Part shown: positions 27,214 to 35,060 of the stretch, in pieces | Layout of the letters: each line of letters begins with the position of its first letter | Position numbering within the stretch: the stretch's first letter is position 1 | Origin: an uncultured Prevotellaceae bacterium | Lineage (GTDB): Bacteria > Bacteroidota > Bacteroidia > Bacteroidales > Bacteroidaceae | DNA: 64,000 nucleotides | Assembly (NCBI GenBank): GCA_900313615.1 | Contig: OMRP01000002.1 | Span: 248,001 to 312,000 of the forward strand | Direction of reading: 5' to 3' | The notes under the pieces: model-generated | What the model saw: the letters and a program-made list of their open reading frames with translations, nothing else | What the model was told of the DNA's origin: nothing | Databases searched by the model: none | Made by a program: the position numbers and the translations under genes

Positions 27214-27221
27214 CAAATATA
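27214..27221 (-). promoter_or_regulatory. -7 box (TATATTTG) for the leader RNA
   Basis: TATATTTG on the minus strand, with start expected near 27208. No TTTG is found 19-21 bases upstream, so the promoter is partial. Confidence 0.5.
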
Positions 27222-27280
27222 AACAAAAAAAACGACAACGCGCATCTATTTGGATTTCTTTTTGGATTTCGTTTTGTTTT

Positions 27281-27347
27281 CGTTATTACGTAATGACGTT
27301 ATTACGTTATAACGAAAAATCTTAATAACGAGAATTCGTTATAACGA
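27281..27347. repeat. CGTTATAACG / CGTAATTACG palindromic repeats
   Basis: Tandem variants of CGTTATTACG, CGTTATAACG and CGTAATGACG stand between the leader RNA and the four-helix-bundle gene. Same family as the blocks at 17501 and 28188. Confidence 0.75.
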
Positions 27348-27378
27348 AGTTTAGAAGTTTCAACGATTCGAGGCTTTA

Positions 27379-28116
27379 TTAAATATTCCTTGTTCCGTAG
27401 CATTCGGGATATGCGGAGCAGCTCCAGAATTCCTTGCCGGAGTTCTGGCCTTTCTTGGCCACCCGTTTGATCATGGGCTTGCCACATATCGGACATGACG
27501 GAGCCTCGGCTTGTCTGCTCTCTTCCGTGCGATGGGCAAGCCGTTCGGCCGTCAACGCCTCGGTAAAGCCACCCTCCTCACGGAAAGCAGCCAACTGTTT
27601 CTCTAACTGCCGACTGAGCATCATTATCAGACGATAGCACAGCACAAGGATGCAGTTTGCCACAACCATGGAGTCGTTCGAACACAGCCAAGTGTCAAAA
27701 CGGTGTTTCTGTTTCAAGATATGGATACTGCTCTGGTATTGCACATCATCTTTATACGTTGGTTTGTCCAACGCAATACCTGCCACCTGCAAATAGTCCG
27801 TGGAATGAGCAGACCATGGCAACTGCTCATGACGGAGCAACCAATTCAAGTAATCATTGGCCAGTTCGGAAAGAGTGGCACGTGCCACATCGGTCAATTT
27901 CATTTCCGTCTCCTTCGAGGTGGAATGACGTGAATTGCCCTCTGCGATGTTGGCCGGTGCCGAGCGTGCGGCTTGCGTCATCTGGTCGTACTGCCGCCCA
28001 CAAGGATCATTGGTATGATTGAGGAAACGAGTACAGAAATCCTGTGTCGCCAATTGTATGACGTTGGAGAGCACCCACGTATCAAGCCAATAATAACCGA
28101 ATCGGGATATTTGCAT
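27379..28116 (-). CDS. Four-helix-bundle protein with C-terminal zinc ribbon
   Basis: The 245-residue protein has an N-terminal four-helix-bundle region (about 25-110; MTQAARSAPANIAEGNSR and EMKLTDVARATLSELANDYL) like the S23/four-helix family, a helical middle, and a topoisomerase-type C4 zinc ribbon at the end (CPICGKPMIKR ... FWSCSAYPEC, about 212-240). This pairing corresponds to what is annotated as a four-helix-bundle suffix domain protein. Function unknown; nucleic-acid binding is likely from the zinc ribbon. It lies inside the repeat-bounded island and reads in the same direction as the defence genes, but is separated from them by the leader RNA. Confidence 0.8.
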   Translation of the reverse strand: MQISRFGYYWLDTWVLSNVIQLATQDFCTRFLNHTNDPCGRQYDQMTQAARSAPANIAEGNSRHSTSKETEMKLTDVARATLSELANDYLNWLLRHEQLPWSAHSTDYLQVAGIALDKPTYKDDVQYQSSIHILKQKHRFDTWLCSNDSMVVANCILVLCYRLIMMLSRQLEKQLAAFREEGGFTEALTAERLAHRTEESRQAEAPSCPICGKPMIKRVAKKGQNSGKEFWSCSAYPECYGTRNI

Positions 28117-28152
28117 TATTTTGATGGATTTTAGGGAGTTAATGATTAATTG

Positions 28153-28221
28153 TTCGTTATTGCTTCGTTATTGCTTCGTTATTGCTTCGTTATTACGTTA
28201 TAACGTTATAACGAGTGGGGG
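28153..28221. repeat. 11-bp tandem repeat and right CGTTATAACG repeat
   Basis: TTCGTTATTGC occurs three times in tandem from 28153, then a fourth unit passes into the 34-base block 28188-28221 that matches 17501-17534 (32/34). The block also encodes the last residues and stop codon (His-Ser-Leu-TAA) of gph on the minus strand. Confidence 0.82.
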
Positions 28222-28862
28222 ATTATGATTATTTCTTCCGGCGAGGCGATAAGGGCGGTGGCACCATGGTCGAGAAGGAACTGACGGTCGCGGAATCCCC
28301 AGGTGACGCTGAGACAGGGAATGCCGGCATTGCGGGCCGTGAGGATGTCGGTGTCGCTGTCGCCCACATATACGACTGCATGACGGGTTACGCCCAACTG
28401 TTTCATGGCTTCATTAACGGTGTCGGGGGCCGGCTTTCGACGTATGCCCTCGCATTCGCCGATGGCCACATCCACCAAACCCGGGAAATAATGATTGCAC
28501 AGCTGTTTAGTGGCAGCATCGAACTTATTGCTCACCACGGCTATCCTCACTCCATGCCGGCGAAGGCTGACAAGCATATCCACGATACCAGGATAGGGAG
28601 CGGTATTGTCCTGGCCATGGATGAGATAATGTTTCCTGAAACAATCCAACGCCTGTTCAAACAGAGGATTTTCCTCACCTTGCGGAACAGCACGCTGCAT
28701 GAGCACACGCACACCGTTGCCCACGAACTGACGCACCTCGTCGATGGAACGCGGCGGCATGGCACAGGCTTCAAGGGCATGGTTGCAGCTGGCCGCCAGA
28801 TCGGCCAACGTATCGAGCAACGTGCCGTCCAGATCGAAGATATAAGCTTGAAAACGATTCAT
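28206..28862 (-). CDS. gph: HAD-family phosphatase, phosphoglycolate phosphatase-like
   Basis: The 218-residue protein has the HAD motif I FDLDGTLLDT (Asp about 10 and 12), a Gph-like cap domain (VRQFVGNGVRVLMQRAVP), motif II VVSNK, and motif III/IV RKPAPDTVNEAM and YVGDSDTDILTARNAG. Phosphoglycolate or pyrophosphate is the likely substrate, but the family is promiscuous. Its start overlaps the malQ stop (ATGA). The final three codons and stop lie in an intergenic repeat, so the C terminus has been altered by that repeat. Confidence 0.87.
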   Translation of the reverse strand: MNRFQAYIFDLDGTLLDTLADLAASCNHALEACAMPPRSIDEVRQFVGNGVRVLMQRAVPQGEENPLFEQALDCFRKHYLIHGQDNTAPYPGIVDMLVSLRRHGVRIAVVSNKFDAATKQLCNHYFPGLVDVAIGECEGIRRKPAPDTVNEAMKQLGVTRHAVVYVGDSDTDILTARNAGIPCLSVTWGFRDRQFLLDHGATALIASPEEIIIIPHSL

Positions 28863-31567
28863 CGTCCACTGCGGGTTATCATAATCCGTATTCTTTTGTT
28901 CAGCGCTTCCGCTTGTTTTAATGCGTCCACCGACAGTTCCATCCTATATCGCCATTGGTTATATGGGTCGTAGGGAGCGTTTATGCGCTCTTCGTGGACC
29001 TGCTTCGACCTATGCAGACTATCAATGGCCAACCAATCCTGTATGGGCAATACGCAAAGCATCGAAGGACCATAGAGCAGTCGTGCCACTATTTCCTCTG
29101 CAATATGTGCCGGCAGTTGTTTAGGTGCCCTACCCTGTTTTTGAAGCATGGTGGCATAGAACCGTTGTGTCCGACCAGCGTTTTCCTCCCACCACATCCT
29201 GAGTGTGGGCATATCGTGCGTCGATGTGGTGCAAAGACTCAGATACGGCCATGCCTCAACGTGTGCGAACTCCCCATCATAGCGTTGGGGCAACGACTGC
29301 ATCACCAAGGAGAGGATACGCATGTGATCGAGCACCTGCTCGTATCCATCGGGCATGGCACCTATGTTTTCAGCACAGAGCATCATGGTGGTATGGGCGA
29401 ACACCCTACCCATCTTTCGTGTCGCTATATATTGCCAGAACTCACGGTGGCGCTCAAAGAAGAAGTGGTTGTAAATGCGCATATACGCCTCCTTCTCCTC
29501 CGTGGAGAGGACATCGTAAACTGGTTCCCGATAGGCCATGATACGTGGATGATACATGCCGGGATGAGCCATATCCTCCACAAAGAGCACATTGGCCAGC
29601 AACCGATACAACCCGTCACGAATCCATAGGCTGTTCTCGTCGTTTTTGTTGCCAAACAAATCACGAACCTTCACCTGCGTGTCAACCTCATCCTTGAGTG
29701 CATACAGTCCATAGGGCAAACGATGGAGGAACTGTTGCCGCACATAGTCGGCGTGCAACCCAAACAGTTTGTCGACAATGGCGTCGTTGATGAAGGGCCG
29801 TGTGAACAACTGCTTCCTAAATGGCAAGCCAAACTGCGCTATTTCCTCCTCACCGAGTGGCAGCGCCGGGACAAAATGACCCAGTGCCGCATTCACCGCA
29901 TACGATGGTATAAGCCATGTGCGGAACCATCCTGCCGTATGGTCGATGCGGAGGATATCGAAAAAGCGCTGCATATTGTCAAGCCGTCGATGGAACCACT
30001 CCACGACACCACCATCGATGGTGTTGTCCTCTTCATCCCACCGATAAGCGGGAAATCCCCAGTTCTGTCCGTCGGGTTGGTTATTGTCGGGCATCGTTCC
30101 CATCTGCACTTGTTCATCAAACCGCTGTGGCGCAGTCCAGACGTCGACGCTATCGCGATAGATGCCAATAGGCAAATCGCCCATGAGAACCACCCCCATT
30201 TGATGGGCATAATCAGCTGCACGTTTCAACTGTTGGTGCAGCAAGAATTGCACAAAGCATATTTTGTCGAACGCATCTTTTTCCGTCTGCACCAATTGGA
30301 CAACTTTCTTCTGTGAATAGACGGCATAATCGCCCCAGTCGAGAAAGCGGGCTGTATGGAAACGCTCTCGAAGGATACTAAACGCCGCGTAGGGCACCAG
30401 CCAATCATCATTGTCGCGTATGAAAGAGACACACGCTTCAGAGGCCAGCACCTCTTTGCCACTCTCCGCGAAGACATCGTCCACATACGCCTCTTTCACC
30501 TTTTGCACAGCGGGATAGTCCGTATACGACAAAGCGTTCAGTTCCCGACGTTTCCGATGATACGCATTCATTTTATTCTCATCAGCAAGAGGAGGAAGCG
30601 CCGAGATATCCAAATATTGCGGATGCAGGGCGAAGACCGAAATGGCATTATAGGGATGCGAATCTGTCCACCCATGTGTGGCTGTCGTGTCACTGATGGG
30701 CAGCAGTTGTATCACTTTCATCCCCACCTGTTTCGCCCACTCCACCAGATGGTATAAGTCGCCAAAGTCGCCCACGCCATAGGATTGCTCCGACCTGAGC
30801 GAGAAGAGGGGCACCGCTACGCCCGCCGCTTTCCAGTGTACCCCACTAACGTGTAAACTCCCTCCATAGAACACATGTACGGTACCATCCATATCACGCA
30901 AATTGTCAACGACGCGGTTGTCGCCCTCTTCCCATAGGCACACGTTTTTCGTAGCGTCGTCGACCACCACATATTTATATTCCAACGGCCACCGGAAATT
31001 GTCGATATTCACCGAAAGCATCCAATCCACCCCGCCCACGTGCGTCATCTTCAAGTAACGAGTGGGGTTCCAGTCACCCAATGACGGGTGATTGCCAAGG
31101 ATGGCCACCGACTGTCCTTCTTTTATCTGTGGCGCCGCCACACGAAAGAGCGCCGTCTTTCTAAACAAAGGCATTTTAAAAGTCTGGACAGGTGATAATG
31201 CCGGCATGTCGGAGGTGACACGCACCGCCGAGGAATAGAGATGTTCGTGTAGCGGTGTGTCGCGCCATTGGTCATGGAACACATAGTTCATCGAGTTGTC
31301 GTAGGCGAAAAGTCGAGGAGTCTTGTCCCACTCCATGCGTATCACTTTTTGTGCAGCGTCGACCAACTGGTAATAATAACTGATTGCTGTGATATCTCGT
31401 TGCCGCGACTCCATGACCGCCGTTTCCAGCGTCCATAGCTCGCCATCCTCCGTGTTCATGGTCAGACGATATGAGCGGCTCTTGCCATTGGATGCGATAT
31501 AAGTGACAGCCACCTCGATGCTTTGTCCCCACAAGGTGGCATAATGTATATTGAAAGCGATTTTCAT
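28859..31567 (-). CDS. malQ: 4-alpha-glucanotransferase with two starch-binding modules
   Basis: The 902-residue amylomaltase (GH77) transfers glucan chains between maltodextrins. Two N-terminal CBM20-type modules are seen: about 1-110 and 130-250 (VAILGNHPSLGDWNPTRYLKM is diagnostic), then the GH77 barrel from about 255 (PLFSLRSEQSYGVGDFGDL, LLPISDTTATHGWTDSHPYNAIS, LMGDLPIGIYRDSVDVW, and DHTAGWFRTW). Length fits the Bacteroidetes form, which is longer than E. coli MalQ. No signal peptide: cytoplasmic glycogen/maltodextrin metabolism. A -7 box ends only 4 bases before the ATG, so its mRNA may be leaderless. Confidence 0.94.
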   Translation of the reverse strand: MKIAFNIHYATLWGQSIEVAVTYIASNGKSRSYRLTMNTEDGELWTLETAVMESRQRDITAISYYYQLVDAAQKVIRMEWDKTPRLFAYDNSMNYVFHDQWRDTPLHEHLYSSAVRVTSDMPALSPVQTFKMPLFRKTALFRVAAPQIKEGQSVAILGNHPSLGDWNPTRYLKMTHVGGVDWMLSVNIDNFRWPLEYKYVVVDDATKNVCLWEEGDNRVVDNLRDMDGTVHVFYGGSLHVSGVHWKAAGVAVPLFSLRSEQSYGVGDFGDLYHLVEWAKQVGMKVIQLLPISDTTATHGWTDSHPYNAISVFALHPQYLDISALPPLADENKMNAYHRKRRELNALSYTDYPAVQKVKEAYVDDVFAESGKEVLASEACVSFIRDNDDWLVPYAAFSILRERFHTARFLDWGDYAVYSQKKVVQLVQTEKDAFDKICFVQFLLHQQLKRAADYAHQMGVVLMGDLPIGIYRDSVDVWTAPQRFDEQVQMGTMPDNNQPDGQNWGFPAYRWDEEDNTIDGGVVEWFHRRLDNMQRFFDILRIDHTAGWFRTWLIPSYAVNAALGHFVPALPLGEEEIAQFGLPFRKQLFTRPFINDAIVDKLFGLHADYVRQQFLHRLPYGLYALKDEVDTQVKVRDLFGNKNDENSLWIRDGLYRLLANVLFVEDMAHPGMYHPRIMAYREPVYDVLSTEEKEAYMRIYNHFFFERHREFWQYIATRKMGRVFAHTTMMLCAENIGAMPDGYEQVLDHMRILSLVMQSLPQRYDGEFAHVEAWPYLSLCTTSTHDMPTLRMWWEENAGRTQRFYATMLQKQGRAPKQLPAHIAEEIVARLLYGPSMLCVLPIQDWLAIDSLHRSKQVHEERINAPYDPYNQWRYRMELSVDALKQAEALNKRIRIMITRSGR

Positions 31568-31571
31568 AGTG

Positions 31572-31579
31572 CAAATATA
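31572..31579 (-). promoter_or_regulatory. -7 box of malQ, adjacent to the start codon
   Basis: TATATTTG on the minus strand is followed by CACT and the ATG. Transcription would begin at or next to the A of the start codon. The -33 element is not recognisable. Confidence 0.5.
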
Positions 31580-31645
31580 ATGTATTTATTTCTTTTCATC
31601 TTTTAATTTTTTATTTTTTTCATCTAATAATCTTATTATTTTCCT

Positions 31646-31653
31646 TACCTTTG
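31646..31653 (+). promoter_or_regulatory. -7 box of mltG
   Basis: TACCTTTG at 31646-31653, 13 bases before the ATG at 31667. The -33 element is unclear. Confidence 0.45.
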
Positions 31654-31666
31654 TGCACGATTATAC

Positions 31667-32779
31667 ATGAAGGAAAGAAACAACGATATGAAACCAGAAA
31701 AGAAAGAAAACGCGGGAAGCAAATCCAAGCACAAGACACAAAAAAAGAGAAAGACAACCAAGAAGAAAAAGATACTGCTGTGTTCTCTTCTTGGCGTGGT
31801 GTTACTCTTGGTGGCTGCTGGATGTTATCTGCTTTACAGCGGCATCAATGCCACGGAAAAGACACAATACGTATACATCGACAGCGATGACAACCTCGAC
31901 TCGGTATGCACCAAGGTGGGTGAACACGCCAAACCACTGCAGATGCGCATCTTCAAGATGCTCGCCTCAAACAGCAACTATGGCGAGCATATCAAGAAGG
32001 GACGTTACGGCATAGACAAGAGCATAGGCGCCTACCCTCTCTTCCGACAGTTAAAGAAAGGAGAGCAGACTGCCGTGAACCTGCCCGTGCCCTCCGTGCG
32101 CACCGTCGAGACCATGGCCGCCCGTCTCAGCAAGAAATTGGAGATGGACAGTCTGGCATTGGTAAAAGCACTTACCGACGTTGCCACCTGTCAGCGTTTG
32201 TCGTGCGATACCTGCACCATCATGGGTCTGTTCATTCCCAACACCTATAATATATATTGGGATGTCACCCCCGATGAGTTACTTGACCGCATGAAGAAGG
32301 AATATGAACGTTTCTGGAATGATAGTCGCAAGAAAAAAGCCGACGCCCTGGGCATGGACCCCATGGAGGTGGTGACCTTGGCGAGTATCGTAGCCGAGGA
32401 GACGAACTACAAACCAGAGAAACCCATCGTGGCCGGTCTTTATCTCAACCGTCTGAAGAAAGGAATGTTGCTGCAGGCAGACCCCACCGTGAAATTCGCC
32501 CTGAAGAATTTCGGTGCCAAACGAGTGCTCAACAGCATGCTTACCGTGGACAATCCCTACAACACCTATCGCTATGGTGGACTGCCTCCAGGTCCTATTC
32601 GCAACCCCGAGACCGACAACATCGACGCAGTGCTTGATTTCGCACAGCATGATTTCCTATATATGTGCGCCAAAGAAACGTTTGACGGCACGCACAACTT
32701 CGCCAAGACAATGGCGGAGCACGAAGCCAACGCACGTCGTTACGCGGCAGCCCTGAACGAGCGGGGAATTAAGAAGTGA
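31667..32779 (+). CDS. mltG: Endolytic murein transglycosylase MltG
   Basis: The 370-residue protein cleaves nascent glycan strands and so sets their length. A very basic cytoplasmic tail (about 1-35) precedes one membrane helix (ILLCSLLGVVLLLVAAGCYLL), then a LysM-like subdomain and the YceG domain with the catalytic stretch TLASIVAEETNYKPE (candidate Glu about 244-245), followed by LYLNRLKKGMLLQADPT. An internal ATG (31688) is an alternative start. It stands alone, between malQ (divergent) and glnS. Confidence 0.93.
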   Translation: MKERNNDMKPEKKENAGSKSKHKTQKKRKTTKKKKILLCSLLGVVLLLVAAGCYLLYSGINATEKTQYVYIDSDDNLDSVCTKVGEHAKPLQMRIFKMLASNSNYGEHIKKGRYGIDKSIGAYPLFRQLKKGEQTAVNLPVPSVRTVETMAARLSKKLEMDSLALVKALTDVATCQRLSCDTCTIMGLFIPNTYNIYWDVTPDELLDRMKKEYERFWNDSRKKKADALGMDPMEVVTLASIVAEETNYKPEKPIVAGLYLNRLKKGMLLQADPTVKFALKNFGAKRVLNSMLTVDNPYNTYRYGGLPPGPIRNPETDNIDAVLDFAQHDFLYMCAKETFDGTHNFAKTMAEHEANARRYAAALNERGIKK

Positions 32780-33120
32780 GTAAAATTAAAAGATTAGAGA
32801 ATTAAAAGATTAAAAAATGAGATTATTTCGTAATTACGTGATAACGAAAGAGGTCTATTCACAATTATTCGCAAGTTCATCAGTTCGCAGAGACAATTCA
32901 CTCACCCCCTAAAAATACGGAATGCCGGCTCTTCGCAGAGGCGGCATTTCATCTCAATAGGTATTAGTTTTCTTTAAGGTAAAAAGATTGTATTCAGGAT
33001 AACGGCTGCAAAGTTACACTAATTTAACATACTGAACAAATTTTTTCATACTTAAAATCTCCAATTCTTCAACTTTGAATATTTTTTAACATTTAATGCA
33101 AAGTTTCACGACACCCTTTA
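32780..33120 (+). other. Intergenic region downstream of mltG
   Basis: Holds TTTCGTAATTACGTGATAACG (repeat family, 32827-32846), a second TTATTCGCAAGTTCATCAG element (about 32865), and a GCCGGCTCTTCGCAGAGGCGGC-type hairpin near 32922-32947 that may terminate mltG. The rest is AT-rich with no supported gene. Confidence 0.5.
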
Positions 33121-33125
33121 CCATC

Positions 33126-33283
33126 TTGTTCACGTGAATCCCATCTACATTTCTTTATTCCCGTTGGTCACATTTTCCTTCCCTTGTTCATGTGCCACCC
33201 ATTTGTCTTCTTTTGTTCAAGTGTCAACCATTTGTCTTTCTTGTTCATGTGTCGAAAATATCCCCTCTAATGTTCATGTGTCA
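33126..33283 (+). repeat. Periodic TTGTTCATGTG array upstream of glnS
   Basis: TTGTTCAYGTG-type motifs begin at 33126, 33184, 33213, 33241 and 33270 (variants CACGTG, CATGTG, CAAGTG). Steps are 58, 29, 28 and 29 bases, so one position of a 29-base period is missing. The last copy overlaps the expected -33 region of the glnS promoter. Either an operator array or a decayed minisatellite. Confidence 0.7.
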
Positions 33284-33294
33284 GAAAAAATATG

Positions 33295-33302
33295 TAATTT
33301 TG
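33295..33302 (+). promoter_or_regulatory. -7 box of glnS
   Basis: TAATTTTG; start expected near 33307, leader about 20 nt. The -33 position falls in the last TGTTCATGTG repeat and is not TTTG, which would suit an activator-dependent promoter. Confidence 0.5.
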
Positions 33303-33327
33303 CAATCGAAAAAGAAAAAAACAACAT

Positions 33328-35031
33328 ATGACAGAGAAAGAAATGAACCCCACGGAAGAGAGACGCAGTTTGAGTTTCGTTGAGCAAATGGTAGAGAACG
33401 ACCTCGCCGAAGGTAAGAACGGCGGACGGATACAGACTCGCTTCCCGCCAGAGCCGAATGGCTATCTGCATATAGGACATGCCAAAGCCATCTGCATGGA
33501 CTTCGGCATTGCCGAGCGCTACGGCGGCGTGTGCAACCTGCGCTTCGACGACACCAACCCCAGCAAGGAGAACAATGAATATGTGGAGAATATCCTCAAC
33601 GACATCCAGTGGTTGGGATTCCATTGGGGTAACGTTTACTATGCCTCAGACTATTTCCAGCAACTGTGGGATTTCGCCGTGTGGCTCATCAAGAAAGGTC
33701 TGGCTTATATCGACGAGCAGACATCGGAAGAGATTGCCCAACAGAAAGGTACACCCAAGGAACCCGGCGTGCCCTCACCCTACCGCGACAGACCCGTGGA
33801 GGAGAACCTTCAGCTGTTTACCGCGATGAACACACCGGAGGCCGTGGAAGGGTCGATGGTGCTTCGCGCCAAATTGGACATGGCCAACCCCAACATGCAC
33901 TTCCGCGACCCCATCATGTACCGCATCATACACACCCCTCACCACCGCACAGGCACGAAATGGCACGCCTACCCGATGTACGACTTCGCGCACGGTCAGA
34001 GCGACTATTTCGAGGGAGTGACACATAGCATCTGTACCTTGGAGTTCGTGCCCCACCGTCCATTGTACGATAAGTTCATCGATTTTCTACAGGAGAAAGA
34101 AGGACAGAACAGCTATCGTCCCCGACAGATAGAGTTCAACCGTCTGAACCTCACCTATACGATGATGAGCAAGCGTAAACTGCTCGCCTTGGTGGAGGAG
34201 AAAAAAGTGTCGGGTTGGGACGACCCACGTATGCCCACCCTCAGTGGCATGCGCCGTCGTGGATACTCCCCCCAGAGCGTGCGGAAATTCATCGATTCGA
34301 TAGGATACACCAAGTTCGATGCGCTGAACGACATGGCACTGCTGGAAGCAGCCGTGCGCGAAGACCTGAACTATCGTAGCCTGCGCGTGTCGGCGGTACT
34401 CAACCCCGTGAAACTCATCATCACCAACTATCCCGACGATGTCACCGAACAGATGACAGCCATCAACAACCCGGAAAACGAAGCCGATGGCACACACGAG
34501 ATACCGTTCACCAAACATCTTTGGATAGAACGCGAGGACTTCATGGAAGAGGCTCCTAAGAAATTTTTCCGCATGACACCCGGCAAAGAGGTGCGTCTGA
34601 AGAATGCCTATATCGTGATGTGTACGGGATGCAAGAAAAACGCCGATGGCGAGGTGGAAGAAATATACGCCGAATACGATCCCGAAAGCAAGAGCGGCAA
34701 GGAAGGAGCCAACCGTAAGGTGAAAGGCACGCTGCATTGGGTATCGGCCGACCACTGCGAAAAAGCCGAGGTGCGCATCTACGACCGACTGTTCAATGTG
34801 GAAGACCCGTCGTCCGACGAGCGTGACTTCCGCGAGTTGCTCAATCCCGAATCGCTGCGAGTGCTCGACACATGCTATGTGGAGCCTTATGCCGCAGAAC
34901 GAAAGCCCGGTGAATACCTGCAGTTCCAGCGCATCGGCTATTTCATGGCCGACCTCGACTCCACTCCTGAGCACTTGGTGTTCAACAAGACGGTGAGTCT
35001 GAAAGACACATGGGCGAAGATAAAGAATTAG
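33328..35031 (+). CDS. glnS: Glutaminyl-tRNA synthetase
   Basis: The 567-residue class I synthetase charges tRNA-Gln. It has the HIGH motif in PPEPNGYLHIGHAKA, the DTNP motif (RFDDTNPSKENNEYV), the KMSKS equivalent MMSKRKL and the C-terminal anticodon-binding beta-barrels. The sequence is GlnRS rather than GltX (FNRLNLTYTMMSKRKL). Bacteroidetes acquired this gene from a eukaryote-type source, as known for the group. The upstream region carries a periodic repeat array. Confidence 0.95.
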   Translation: MTEKEMNPTEERRSLSFVEQMVENDLAEGKNGGRIQTRFPPEPNGYLHIGHAKAICMDFGIAERYGGVCNLRFDDTNPSKENNEYVENILNDIQWLGFHWGNVYYASDYFQQLWDFAVWLIKKGLAYIDEQTSEEIAQQKGTPKEPGVPSPYRDRPVEENLQLFTAMNTPEAVEGSMVLRAKLDMANPNMHFRDPIMYRIIHTPHHRTGTKWHAYPMYDFAHGQSDYFEGVTHSICTLEFVPHRPLYDKFIDFLQEKEGQNSYRPRQIEFNRLNLTYTMMSKRKLLALVEEKKVSGWDDPRMPTLSGMRRRGYSPQSVRKFIDSIGYTKFDALNDMALLEAAVREDLNYRSLRVSAVLNPVKLIITNYPDDVTEQMTAINNPENEADGTHEIPFTKHLWIEREDFMEEAPKKFFRMTPGKEVRLKNAYIVMCTGCKKNADGEVEEIYAEYDPESKSGKEGANRKVKGTLHWVSADHCEKAEVRIYDRLFNVEDPSSDERDFRELLNPESLRVLDTCYVEPYAAERKPGEYLQFQRIGYFMADLDSTPEHLVFNKTVSLKDTWAKIKN

Positions 35032-35060
35032 GATTGTGAATGTGGAGTGTGGAGTGAGTT

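Noticed and set aside
17501-28221. Integrative element with integrase or att sites
   Set aside because: No integrase, transposase or tRNA gene was found in or beside the island; only the flanking repeats point to mobility.
33126-33283. CRISPR array upstream of glnS
   Set aside because: The repeated part is only about 11-13 bases and imperfect, 'spacers' are themselves partly similar, and no cas gene is near.
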